Part shown: one piece after another, positions 9,223-21,328 of the stretch
Layout: each line of letters opens with the position of its first letter
How positions within the stretch are numbered: the stretch's first letter is position 1
Assembly (NCBI GenBank): GCA_009829735.1
Contig: CM020619.1
Coordinates: forward strand, 7,430,375-7,494,374
DNA: 64,000 bases
DNA from: Pyropia yezoensis
Taxonomy: Eukaryota; Rhodophyta; Bangiophyceae; Bangiales; Bangiaceae
Direction of reading: 5' to 3'
Made by a program: the position numbers and the translations under genes
The notes under the pieces: model-generated
Databases searched by the model: none
The model's input: the letters and a program-made list of their open reading frames with translations, nothing else
What the model was told of the DNA's origin: nothing

Positions 9223-11307
9223 AGAGAGGTATTCAAGCATGTGCATCACAGACCTGGCTCAATGGTTGGGCGCACGTTTTGTATTCTCACAGCTGGTGCC
9301 ACCGCTGCTGTCGCTGCCACTGCAGGTTTCCTCGCCGCCGCCGATGCCGCTGACCCTCCTACTTCGATAGTAGCACGCACCAAGTACGGAAGGGGTTCGG
9401 TGCGACGCTGAAGAAAACTAAATTCGATTCCATATAGCAAGACTGATTCTTCTCGTTCATACCCAGACGACGTACCTGGGCACATTTTGTACCTCATATC
9501 ATGGCCATTCGACTGCGCTGTCGCACGAGCTCAGTTTACGAAGGGATCAGACGAAAATGCTTCACGCCGAGTTTGTAGCTGTGGCTTTTCCGTCATTTTC
9601 TTGTCGTGTATCTCCTGCAGCAACCAGGTACCGCCTTCGGGCGAAGTGGCGTGGACTTCGATTATGTCTTCACATGCATGCGATGCCATCCTCCGTTTTA
9701 GTAGCGTTCTTCAGGAGCATGGTAGCACGTACAGGGCGGCACAACGTTGGGCAAATTGGGACTGGTTGTTACGACACAAGCGGCGTGCGCGTTGCCGGAC
9801 ACATGCAGCAAAGAATATTCTGCGCCACGAGCTCGGCCAATCGTCACACAAAGGCTTTCAATCATGGGTGGAAGTCCACTGCGGGCTTGCTCTCTCATAC
9901 GAGGAGAAGCGTTGTGGTGTGCACTTCACGCCCGTCACCGTTGCGCACTTCGCAGTCGAACGAACCGATTTGGACAAGCTCACAAATAACCGCGCAGATC
10001 GTTGACCATGCGGTTGGATTGATTGATAATGCGCGGGCACAGCTGGCATCAGACACCAGCCACTCCACCAGTTAGTTGCGGAAAAAGCGTCTTCAACAGC
10101 AAGATCTTTCAAAAAAGCACGCCGCACAGAATCGTTTTTGCTGAACCAAGGCTTGCGTGCATGGCGTTGCAAGCAATTACACAAGGAGTTCAACAGAATC
10201 TGGCCTTGCGCGCGACGACGGGTACCAGGGCAGAGCGCTGGCCGACAGCGCAGCACTGTCTTTCTCCCGTCAAAAAAACCAGCCCGATTTTGGCCTGTTT
10301 TTTTGCTTTGCGCAGCGATATTTTCGCGCAGCTCGACCCTGAGATTGCTTAGCTTGAGTGACAGTTTGCTCCTTTGCTGCAGCGCGGCTCAGAGCACGCG
10401 AAGATTGTAAATAATGTCCGCCAGTGTGACCATCAATAGAGCTGCCCAAAGCTCCGTAAACCGATGCCGAGCATGATTGTCGCAGGAGAACTGCGTACGT
10501 TCATGCTCTTGCTTAATCCATTCATTAATGCATAGATTACTCTATATTTTTTGGCTTATCACGTTTTGACGATATATCAAGAGAAGTTCTTGTGCCTCAT
10601 CGACGTGCACTCCTAGTTTTGAGGCGACAGCCGCGGATTTTCTTTTCCTTCCCATCGATCCCTCCTACCCATCCCGAAGAAGCCTCCCTCGGAGCTGGTG
10701 TTGCGATGGTCGCCAGCTCGATGTCGGTTGCGTCACAAGGGCGTGGGCGAAATTGGCGACTGATTCCTCTGCCGATTCTGGGCGGCGCTCGCCCTCACCC
10801 TCACCACCAAGAGCCCCACCGCTCTCCATGTTGTCCACAGCAACCGAATCAAAACAGTCCTGGTCGTCCTCACTCATGTCAACACCGTCCATCAGTCTCA
10901 GGTTCATGAGCACAAACATGAGCCTCGCCACCTCATCATGCATGGGTCAACCTGTTGCGGATGAGGAAGTAACAAGCGCCTGCGTTAAGAAGGACCTCTC
11001 GACAGCACAGGATGAAGGGCTGGGCGCAAAACTCGCGAATGGGTTGGTGTGGGCGGGCGCCGTCGAGGGGGGCTACTTATAGTTACAAGACTGGCTGATT
11101 CAATCAATCGATTAAACAAACCCGAGAGAAGCATGAGACGTTCTTGTCATCCATGAATGCTAAGCGCGAAGGCTGTGCCTTTTGCATGGATTGAAAGCAC
11201 GCTACGTTCTTTATCCGGCTCTAGTAGTCCTTTGATTAGTTCGTTCAATGTTCCCTTGCTTTCGTCCTGTACGCATTTTATTACATTTTTTCAAGGTATT
11301 GCAGTTT
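9223..11307. other. Gene-poor stretch, possible retroelement remnants
   Basis: No intact gene is supported. On the minus strand at about 10065-9905 a weak retroelement protease-like reading appears, with a VRNGDGREVH string similar to the segment after the catalytic Asp of copia-type proteases. It could be the upstream part of the integrase remnant, split from it by the foldback insertion. A 92-codon minus-strand ORF at 10665-10943 has an acidic centre (MSEDDQDCFD) but no recognisable domain. Confidence 0.3.
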
Positions 11308-11751
11308 TCCCAATTTTGGCCGATCCGGACAAGAACAACGATGCATGAACAACTGTGTGAGCCAATCGCGTGCTGGCAGGTGAGAGCGAGCCAATCGCGT
11401 GCTCTAGGGGTCCGATCGCCCTGAGCATATGATTGGCTGCAGCCACAGTGGGCCTCTTACCAATCGCTGATTGGTCGAAGCACTGTTGTTCTCTCGGCTG
11501 AGGTCGCCGCAGATTCCCCCCACATCGGCTCGTTCCTCTCCGGAACTGTTGTCCAGCTTGTCTTGGTGTCTGTTCCACTCGGGTTCTCCCCTCCATGTGC
11601 TTGGAGTCCAGGGAGAGTCGCAGATCTTACTGTTTGCACAACAATGGAGGCTGATTCGGAGCTTTCATTTGTCAGAGAGGCATCCTGTGAGGCATGTCAT
11701 TGGTCAGTGGACTTTTGTTCTTGTTCTTGTCCGGATCGGTCAAATTTGGGA
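11308..11751. mobile_element. 444-bp nonautonomous TIR element
   Basis: The terminal inverted repeats are about 31 bp: 11308-11338 starts TCCCAATTTTGGCCGATCC, and 11721-11751 is its reverse complement with two mismatches. Both arms share the block CGATCCGGACAAGAACAA. Inside the left end, GAGCCAATCGCGTGCT occurs twice (11359-11374 and 11388-11403) and further CCAATCG/ATTGG motifs appear in both orientations. That subterminal-repeat layout is typical of MITEs. There is no ORF of note. The target site duplication is not clear. Confidence 0.7.
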
Positions 11752-13446
11752 TAACTTCAATAGAAGTGGGGGACACAGTATCGTCCTTCGAGCGCTCCTA
11801 GAGCCGTCCAAGAGTACTCTCTACTTGAAGCGATTACCACTCGGCCGTAGGGAGGTGCCCCACGTCTCCTCTGGCGCATTGGGCACGGGCACCGTCCTGC
11901 AGGCGGGCTCCTCGTCGCGGCGGGGGAGAAGATGTTGGCGGACAACTGCTGCTAGTGAGAAGAAGGGTCAGCGCACGAAGTTCACATAAGTTCGGGCGGT
12001 TGCACTTCAATCGGATCCGACCCAATTCCAGCACTGTTAAGGAACGACAGAGTTTTCTGTGTGCAGGCGGCGACGCATACTGGGCGTACAGTCAATCCCC
12101 GATGATGTGCCACCCCTATGGCATGAATTGCAGCTGCCGCGCCGTGCGCGGGCAGGTTTACTGTGTCAGATCGATTGTGTGGGTCGTAAAACGGGCTGCG
12201 CCGACGTGCACCCAGGCCCCCGTCAGGCCGCTTCCAGCCAGGTCGTGGGCATTGATCATCCAGAAGCGCGACAGACAGTCGTCGCCCGCGAGTTTCTCAG
12301 AAGTCGATCGGGCCAGAAGTCATCCGATTCTTTCCATATGCTCGAAATCTTCGGTCAATAATCACATGCAAGCGCTGGCAGATGGTGAGAGTTTTCAGGA
12401 GACTGGCCCTTGTGCCGCCTCCTCGCCACACGCTGCTGCGATTCTCCCGAGCAGCGGGGCCCTCGCACACCTGCCAGCGGCGTAGACCTCAATCTTTCAT
12501 CCTTTTCAAGGACGATCGCCCGACTGTCTCCCTCTCCCCCCCAGCCACGACAACCTTTGCCTTGCTGCTGCACCGTCCGTCCACGCACCCTGCCCGCTAA
12601 ACGATGACTCGTCCCGTTGCGTCTTTTGCTCTCCTTCTGCGCCGCCGGCTTTCCTCCCGTTTATCCCTCCCCGCCACCATGGTGGCCCTGTCCGGGAGTG
12701 CTCACCTCCATGTCTCTTGCGTTATAGCTCTTCTTCCCATCCTTTGTACTCGTGTGCATTCCTGATCATGTGTTTGCTCCGGCTAAGATGCCGCTCTTTC
12801 TTTCCTACTTTCCCAACTCCCTGCGACCAGCGTGTGCTTTTAGCTCAGCCAAGTGTCCCACCCCCCCCCCCCCCTCGCGGTTTCCCTCATGATGTCTTTC
12901 TCCCCGTGTTTTCCCATCCTGTTTTTCCCTGTACTCTCCCTCCCCTGTGTCCTCTTTTTGTCTTTCCCTCCGGTCTGCCACCCCTGCCCCCCCCCCCTCT
13001 TTCTACACAGAGCTGGTGTGCATCTTCAAGAGTCTGTACAAGCCCCCGTGTGCCACCGGTGGTGAGGCGTTCGTGAGCAAGGGGCAAGGCAGGTGGGCGG
13101 GGCTGTTGCGGATGCCCTCATTTTGGTGGGAGGCTGCGTTGAGGGTGGGGGTTGAGAGAGGCGCGGGAGAGACGATGCGCGCGTTGGGGTGCGTTGGGGT
13201 CAGGTCCGCTGGGGGGTGCTGGGAGCTCGGTGGTGGCGCGTGCTGGCAGACGTTGGCTCTGGGAGAGGTCGGCACTGGGGGAGGTAGGTTGCTGGGGAGA
13301 ATCGTTTTGTGTCGAGGGATGGGGTGGGAGCGACCCAAGCACGTGCGTGTGTCCCGCGTGTTGGTATCCGAATAATGATGTTTGTGCGACCCGATCATCG
13401 TATCGTTCTTTATGCCTCTCCCACCATCATCCAGTTATGGGGATGG
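11752..13446. other. No gene recognised; pyrimidine-rich part
   Basis: I see no supportable coding region. From about 12600 to 13010 the + strand is strongly pyrimidine-rich, including a run of 17 C at about 12860. It then switches to a G-rich part at 13080-13330. Some of it may belong to the 3' side of the transposon whose coding region begins at 13447, but no matching terminal repeat was found. Confidence 0.4.
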
Positions 13447-16400
13447 TTATGGCTCGCTCTCATCTCCCTCGTTCTCAAGTTCACGAGGCATGTTTGCGAC
13501 AGTGTCGAGTACTGTGGGGGGTAGCTGTTCAGCCTCAAGCCACTCAGAAACCGAAATCACACGCTCTGCAACCTGGGATGGTGTGGTGGGCTCGGCAGAG
13601 CAGGTCCATGCCTGCACCATCTGCAAAATGTCCCCTACCTCATCATCCACCCGCAATGTGCCGGTGTGGTAGCTCGAGTGGTGGCTGCGGAGGGTAGCGT
13701 TCGCTTCCGGGAGGAGGACGTCCGCCTTAATCCAGCAATTGCAGATGGTGGCCTCTGTCACCGCGCCCCACTCCGTCCGCAACATGGTGCACGCGTCCTT
13801 CAGGGTAATGTTGTGCAAGCCCGTTCCATCGTCAGCCTCCGGCTCGTCATCAGCTCCAGCGACGGACGCTGCCGGCGGCTGGCGCGGCGAAAATGGCCCC
13901 AAAAATGTGCGGCGCGGTGGAGGCTGGGGCATGGTCGACAGGTTGAAGTGGAACGGCATTCCCGATATTAACGGCAGCCGAAGGGGGTGGAGAGCAGAGG
14001 AGGGCGAACGCCCCAACGAAGGCGCCTCGTTGCCAGACGCCGAAGAGGGAGAGAAAAGGGCAGTGGGCGCCCTTGAGGGCGTCAGGGCGCGGAGCGCGGC
14101 CCACTCTGCCGTCTCAAAAGCGGCGGAGGGACGCACGCCTGATGCGTTGACCGCATCTGGACGGAGAGCAGGCCCTGGGCCGTGAGCGCCGCTGCGGCTT
14201 CGGGCGGCGCCGCCACTCCCTGGCCCGGCGGCGCCGCGGCCGGCCGCCACGGCGGCCGCGCCGCAGGCCGCCCCAGGGGCCGCGCCGCCAGGCGCCCCAG
14301 CATTAGCGCCACCAGGTTCCCAAGCGGCAGCGCCCCCCACAGCCCGAGCGGCGGCGCCTCCAGACGCCACGGCGGTGGCGCCCCCCGTCCCCCGAGCGGC
14401 GACGCTGCCAGCCCCTGCGGCCTCGCCGGCGCCAACAACACCAGAAGCGCCCCCAAAAGACTCCCCAGAGGCGCCGCGGCCAGCAGCCAACGCGCTGCCG
14501 CCGCCGGCCGCCGTGGCGGTGGCGGCGCGGGCCGCGGCGGTGGCGGCGGCGGCGGCCGTCCAGGCGGCTGCGGCGGTAGCCGCCACGGCGGCATCGGCGC
14601 CGGGTGCCTCGGCGGTGCTGCCGCCGGCTGCCCCAGCGGCAATGCTGCCGGCTGTCCCCGCGGCGTTGCTTCTGGCTGCCCCATCGGTGGTGCCGCCGGC
14701 CGTCCCAGGGGCGGCGCCGCCCGGCGTCGCCTCAGCGGCGCCGCCGCCCGCCGCCGCACCGACGGTGCCGTTGCCCGCCTCCCCGATGGTATGGCATCCC
14801 GCCGGCCCAGTGCTGCCGCAGCCCGCCGTCCCATTGTTTCCCTCACGCGGCGCCCCGGCGGCGAGCTGCGACCGCAATTCTTGTAGAACTTTGCGAAGAA
14901 AACGGGACTTTTAGCGTCTTTTGACGGCGGAGATAATTCCCATGTCGAGCGGCTGGTAGATGGATGTCGTGTTGGGGGGAAGGCACTGCACAGTCACACC
15001 GTCCTCCCGTAAAACGCCATGAGATGGAGCATTGTCCATAATGAGGTATACCGGCTCCGTGGTGACCCGGCGTGCCTCCGCCACAAACACGGTCCTGAAC
15101 CAGGCCGCCATGGTAGGCCCGTCCATCCATGCGTTGGTCTGGCTGAAGTAAGGCACGGGGCAGGGCGCGGCCGGCGGACGAAAGCACAGCGGCCGCGCTG
15201 CCTTGCCAATGACAGCAATAGGCAGCTTGTGCGACCCGTCCGCATTCACACACAGAACCGCCGTCACCCGGTCCTTGGCCCGCATTGCCTTGGAGCCACG
15301 AGCCGTCCTCCGCTCCCTCGCAGTGACGTACGAGCGGTAAGGGAGGCAGCGGTAGAAGAGCCCCGTCTCATCCATATTATAGATGAGACGGGGCTCAACC
15401 CCACGGAGTACCTGTCGGAGGGCGTCCATCTCAGCAACCGTGCCACTGCGGTCCGCTGACGCAGCAGCACCCACGAGTGCGATGCTCCTGACGTGATGCC
15501 GCTTAGCCCACCGGCAGACAAAGCCCGTGGACGCCCGAAAGTCCGTAAGCCCCATTTCTTCCGCAATCTCCTTCGCCCGACCCTTCAACAGCTCAACAGT
15601 GACCGGTACGGTGCGACGGCCGCATGCCCGGACAGCAAGGAACCAGCTCAGCAATGCAGCGTCAAGGGCGGGGTGCAGGGCAGACCGAAAACGTGCCGAG
15701 CTCAGGTCCACACTATCCAGTCGCATCGCGGCAAGATACCTCTCACGACGGTACCACGTGTTTCTAATGGCTCGAGGGCACATGGAGATGGGCAGCTCTT
15801 TCTGCACCTGGGAGAAAGTCATCCCCGCGCAGCGCAGGCAGATAATCATCAGTCTGTGCCGCATGGTGACGTGGGCGCGCGGCACCCCGCCTGAACGCAC
15901 TGCAGCGCCACGTAGCCCACCTCTCCCGGGCCGCGCTGCCGCAGGCCGACGCGCGCCACCCACATGCCTGGCCGGGCTTGCCGTTGGCTCGACCGCCCGG
16001 TCATGTGCCGTCGCGAAAGGGGAGTCAGCAACGCGCCCCCCCCGCTCTTGGGCCCCTCCGTCTGAATCCGCGTCCTCCGCGACAGCTGACGTGTCGCCAA
16101 TCCGAAAATGGACCACGACGGCTGCGGCGGCTCGAGCAGCCGCCCGGATCCCGTCCCGAGCGGCGTCCACTAGATGAGGACAGATGACCGCGAACGCTGC
16201 CTCCGCCGCCGCGACTGTCGCACTGAGCGGGGATGCCAGATGGCCCCCCACGTCAGATCCGACACCAGGTGCGTCGCGCTGAGCAGTCATTGGACCAACG
16301 GTTGCCTCCGCGCCGTCACGCATCGATTCGACGATGCCGAAAGGTGGCCGCTCCAGCATGCGGTCGTCTGTCGCGGATCGCCCCGCCGCCGCGCGCGCGC

Positions 16401-16599
16401 CGCGAGCCGGTGTTTCTCCATGCGTGCCACAGGCTCCTTGAGCCGTGCCTCCGCCCCGCGCAGCTCCCTGTGTCACGTCTGCCATGATGTCGGCCGGCGA
16501 AAGTGATAGCAGGTCGCGAGCGATACGTTGCAGGTCAGCCAGCGACCCGCGCGCAATCCGGTCCAACAACGGCGCGACTGGGTGACTGGGGCCTGCCAT
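13447..16599 (-). pseudogene. pogo/Tigger-like DDE transposase interrupted by one in-frame stop
   Basis: The frame starts at ATG 16599. After a long variable N-terminus there is a helix-turn-helix part (MRHRLMIICLRCAGMTFSQV, about 15870) and the DDE catalytic core: YNMDETGLF (first Asp, about 15370), IMDNAPSH (second Asp) and PLDMGIISAVKRR (third Asp, 29 residues after the second). At 14911-14913 a TAA follows KRR, where the family normally has an aromatic residue. Beyond it the same frame continues with KSRFLRKVLQELRSQL. About 210 residues of Ala/Gly-rich sequence come next (about 14860-14160), then the conserved C-terminal part ITLKDACTMLRTEWGAVTEA, ending at 13447. The element therefore looks disabled by a single nonsense change, unless read through. 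The Ala/Gly stretch is unusual for the family and may be a minisatellite expansion. TIRs and the TA duplication were not found. Confidence 0.85.
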
Positions 16600-17008
16600 G
16601 ATCCCGGGGATGGGAAAGACCGGCCGGGGCGTTCCGGCAGGTGCAGGGCAGCGACAGAGAAGAGCGGGGGGTGGGCGACGTCACGCGCTGGGGATGGCGG
16701 GGGTGGAGACGGCGGCACGGGGGGCCGGCGACGGCACGCGTCAGCGGCACCTCCCCGCACGGTCGGATCTTTTCGGACTTTCATTAGTTGATAACCACCT
16801 CCAATGTTTACAAGTTTGAGGCTCGGTCGACCGGGCGGTAGTCAATCGTATCAGAAAATATTCTGACGATTGCGGTCGTCGATCAACTCGTTATAGTGCC
16901 ACATGGCACTATGTAGGACGCCCCAGCATCGGGGATTGACTGTATTGCGGAGCAGGTAAGTCAAATGAGGCCTGATAAGACAAAACTGTTGCGCTTGATC
17001 AATAATGA
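16600..17008. other. Intergenic segment with two adjacent hairpins
   Basis: Upstream of the transposase and downstream of tRNA-Thr there is no coding signal. The stretch holds a hairpin with TCAGAA/TTCTGA arms (16851-16866, extended by ATCG/CGAT with a 2-nt bulge). A second hairpin has 9-bp arms (ATAGTGCCA/TGGCACTAT, 16893-16912). Confidence 0.6.
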
Positions 17009-17081
17009 AGGCCTGACCGAGATTTGAACTCGGGACCTTTTGATTACTAGTCAAATGCTCTACCAACTAAGCCATCAGGCC
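17009..17081 (-). tRNA. trnT-AGU: tRNA-Thr (AGT anticodon), intronless
   Basis: The reverse complement folds as a standard cloverleaf. It has a 7-bp perfect acceptor stem (GGCCTGA/TCAGGCC), a D arm GCTT-AGTTGGTA-GAGC, an anticodon arm TTTGA-CTAGTAA-TCAAA with anticodon AGT, a 5-nt variable loop AGGTC, and a T arm CCGAG-TTCAAAT-CTCGG. The discriminator would be T (17009). A and B boxes are intact and a TTTT run follows downstream on the minus strand. No intron is present, in contrast to the tRNA-Phe gene in the same window. Confidence 0.95.
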
Positions 17082-20000
17082 ACCCTTCCTGCGTGATAGC
17101 GCCGAAATGCGCCATAATCTATACCCAGCTCCCGTGTACGTCAGGTCGGTATGTCCACAAGAGTACTGCTGTCTCCAAGGTCTGGCTGTTGAGTGCAACA
17201 TCAACAGTGAGTTGCAGCACTAGCTTCTTGGTCAGACTCCGATTTTCGGATGTACTATTGGCCGCGACGTTGGTGTGCGACTCTATTGCTGTAGCGCGCA
17301 TCAGCCAACTTTCAGATAACTGCAAGACCGTGGCTGCCTCTCTACAAGCGCGCCACAATCGAAAGCAAATTACAAAACAGCAACTCAGATACCCATGTCC
17401 GCCACGCAGCGAGCCCAATTGAACTGATCTTTCCATGCACAGCGATATAGATACTTGCTCATCATTTTTGCGCACGTGTGGTGGACGCGGGCAATCCGTC
17501 TTAAAAGTAGCCGATTTGCACGGCGTCCTATTCTGGCACGATGCTACTGACGTAGACACAGCGAAGATTGTCTGCATCAACCAGCAGGGGGGCACTTACT
17601 CAGACGCCGATCTGCTCCTTCATGCTTCCATCGCAGATATGAACAAACATCGCTTCCTCTGACCATGTCTGCATATGGAGACACCGGCGGTAGGATTGCA
17701 GTCGGGAAACACCGCGCAAAAAAAGGAAACAAATGGAGTGTCAAGAGACGAAGTGCTGGGCCATCCTGCAGGTAGCAATCACCAACACGGCTCGCAGATG
17801 TTCCGACACGCAGTCTCGGCCACCGGCAGCCCGATTCGGAAAACAATAGCAGTTTTCGAGTGTGTGCGATGCTGTTCTCGTGCGTAAATGCTTGGGGACT
17901 CGTCCGTTCTCTACGTCTTGTTCTTTTCATTGTATGTCTGGAAATCGCTGCTTGCTGAGGTCTGTCGTAGTAGCCAGAGATCGGGACTTAAAGTCATTTT
18001 TTGAAAAATACGGGCACAGCATTGGCTGAACAGAGCTCTCAGCTGCTTGACAAACTAATCATGTGGTCGTTTGACTCGTCAAATGGGGCCGCAACTGTTC
18101 AACGCTGCATGTTCTCAAAAGCATGATGTTTTTTACTGTCATGAGCACAGTACCGGAAGATCTTGGCAGAAGTACTTGTTTCCGTCGAGATGGGAAGAAA
18201 AGTAGAGGCGATTCGAGCCTGTGGGGGCACGTCAGCCCGGGAATTTGTCCCACCGGCAACTTTTATTGGCTGAAAGCCCTTATTAGACAGTCAGTCTCGG
18301 TCCCCCAGGCCAGAATCCGGAAGTCATCAATATATATATGACACTATCCACACTTTCGTGGGTCTAAAATTTAGACAACACGTTTTGATGAACTGCGTTG
18401 TCTCCCCCGCTCAACAATGACCTAGTTGGGAAGCGGGGAATGAAGAAATCGCCATTATCGATTTTTTATGCGGGAGGTCGGTTGCACAGAAAATGTAGCC
18501 CACTGCTGAGCTTGGGCTGCCGTCGATCCCAAGTCGTAGTGATGTGTGGCGGAAAAAAGCACGCAAGACCATTCAACAACGTAATGCAAACTGAGGAGCA
18601 TGGGTACCACGTCACAAGCCGTATGAACCACTTCGGGCTCGTGTAGGAAACGGTGAAGAACTGCTGAGGGCTTCGTCTATTTCGACTGCGTCGATGATTT
18701 GGTTGCATCTTTTTCATGTTGCTGCATGGGTCGCTTAATTAGTCATTGTGAGTGCCCAAATTAATTGAAGGGCACACCTGTTTCGCACTGTAGTCTTCTT
18801 CTTTGCTTATTTGTTTTATGGTCCATGTGGGCTCGGCGCTCCGGAAGCGTTTAATCGTATGTTTCCTCTGTTGCAAAATGTTTTCTGGGCATCGCATTTT
18901 GTTGTCTTGCGTAACTTATTTCGTCGAGATATTTACGTAGTGATTTGGTAAACAAAATACATTGACATGGGTAGATGCAACGGACACTGGTGCGAACGAG
19001 AGTTGAAGTAGAGTGATGATTTTTGATGTGCTCATAGGGGGCGGAGCCAGGTGACGGTCCTTCGTTTCGTTTGAACACATTGATTCAAGAAGGATGTCTT
19101 TGACAACTGCATTAATTGCTTGCTTGCGTTCATTTTTGGTTCTTTCTAACTACTTGCTGGCGCGGCGCATATGGTCGCCATTGACACAACCCCGAAACGG
19201 TTTTGGAGAGGTCTCCAAAGCCTATCATGCGACCGGAGGACTTTGGTGAAGGTGTCTGGCAGTACCGTACGGCAAGCTGCGGCGGTCTCGCGCACTGGCA
19301 TGCCCGTATTGACAGCGTTCGAAGGACACCTTGCAAACCGTGTCCTGGGTTGTAATGGACCCGTAAAATGCTCCAGGTTGTTCCAGTGCTGCTAGAAAAT
19401 GCGAGTCCCGGTTAGCTACATTTGTTGCATCATGACCCCTGAGGGCATTTGCGGTTGTTTTAGTTCCAAATCGGAGAGCGGGATCAACATCGTTCTGTGA
19501 GACCTGGCCAGGTCTTCCCGTGCATGTTGCGGCCTTCCAGTGCTGGTTGCGGGCACTTCCCGAAGAACGTGTCAATTAAGTGATTGATCATTGCAATTAC
19601 GAAGCTGGCCATGAAACGTGTGCCTATCTGACTGCTCAGGGTAACTAAATTTAGGCACATTGCTCAGGCGTCCCGCACGACCGTCGTCCTCTCTACTGCT
19701 AAGTGATTCACAGCCGTTCTCTCCTATGGTCTGCGCTCTCATAGCTCTCCCATTGGCTATCGCTAACGTGGATCACTCGAGCGATCAAGTGCGACCTGCT
19801 GTCGCTACTTAGGCTAAGTTTCGCGACGTGAGCTGCACCAACCATACTGCATAGTCATGGCGTGAAAGATCGCCAGCTCGGGGCTCGAAGCGATCTTGGA
19901 GCATCTGGGTCTTCCGCAGATAAGCTTTTCAAGAAAGACTCCCATCTTCCTCTGTCGGACCAACATAACATCACTGTGGCGCAGTTTTCATTATCTACAA

Positions 20001-21328
20001 ACAGCCAACTCGATCTCGTTCTTACTCCTCTTTTAGCTCGTTATCAGATTTTCATGGTAAAAATGGCCGGAAGCAGCATACACCTCTGTGCACGAGGTTG
20101 TTCCTGTCCACGCTTGTGGGTTGACGTCATTTTGGCTTGCCTGCGCGACTGTCTGCTTTTCATTGAAATGCTTCATTGCACCATCGTGCCACGAAGAACC
20201 CAAGGGATGTTCCTTGTCTATGCTTTCAGGCAACCATCAGTACTCCAATGAAATGACGTACGAGTTGATGAACTGATTGGTAAGGGCGCAGAGACTCTTG
20301 CGCGTGAGCATCGCTTTCACATAATTAACATAGAATGTCAGCACGTCCACTCAAGAGCAGTCTGGACGCGCGTAAAAGCGAGCTCCTTGACCAAAGGTAT
20401 CGCCGTGAAACGCGCACTTGGGCGTCGCGAAAAGATTCAAGCTCACACTTAAAAAGTGCATGACCACAAAGCCATAAACTGATACCGTACACACTGACAT
20501 GCCTTGTATGGTTCTGTGGCTGTAGTGTACTTTAGGTGCTTTCATAGTCGTTGCCTCAGGGTACGTTTCGCCCATGAAGCGTTTATCGTGCGTCACAGCG
20601 TATTAATTACAGCATCTGCAGCGGGTGAACTTGGACAATAAATTCGTTTTATGATCTTGTTTGAGCGAGTCCGGGATATTCTCGAAAGTCTTGCACAGGT
20701 GCGACTCGTGCTTGGGAACTTTGTTTATTTGAATGGGATCGGATAAGTTCTTGTAAGCAAAAGCATCGCTGGCGCTGACGCGCCTGTGGTCTGCGCACAC
20801 CCCGGTGCCTGTCGTCATGCTGCGCACTGGAGAACACACAAAAAAAAACAGCTCCAGGGCGAAGAGAGACTTACGGACTGTCCCAAGGCGTCAAGAGTGC
20901 ATTCATACAAGCCTTCTTTTGCCGCGTTGTGGCTGTCGCAAGAACAGTTGGTGCCAGTTTTTGAGGGGTTCTATTTCTTCTCTCGGGTCTCACCGAGACA
21001 GGAAAAGAGGTCTACGACTGCTTGACGTGAGCATGTGGCTTTTTCGTGGTCGTCGCCTGTTGAGTCGCCAAAGAAATACCAATGCGAGCGTCTATGGGGC
21101 GACATCAAATGACTTTTGAACCAACACTTGCTCACATGTGGTTGTTAAACTCGGCTCAACAGAGCATGCTAAACTCTACATTCAACTCGCTCTTTGCGCT
21201 GCATCGTTGTCAAGCCTTGGTACTCGAGTGACAAAGAATGCGCAGCCGCTATGGACGACACTTTTATTACCACGGCATCATGTCACTGGCCCCTCACACC
21301 CTTCCAAACGCAACTGTCGAGAACTGCT
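17082..21328. other. 4.2 kb of lower-GC DNA without a recognised gene
   Basis: Only short overlapping ORFs occur, none with a recognisable domain or codon pattern like the neighbouring GC-rich genes. Several minus-strand pieces (17119-17595, 19225-19575, 20351-20596) may be fragments of dead retroelements, but no motif is convincing. An (AT)n-like run lies at about 18329-18340. Base composition differs clearly from the gene-rich part to the right. Confidence 0.5.

Noticed and set aside
17119-17595. 158-codon minus-strand ORF as a copia RNase H/RT fragment
   Set aside because: A few strings look suggestive, but no catalytic motif can be aligned in any frame.
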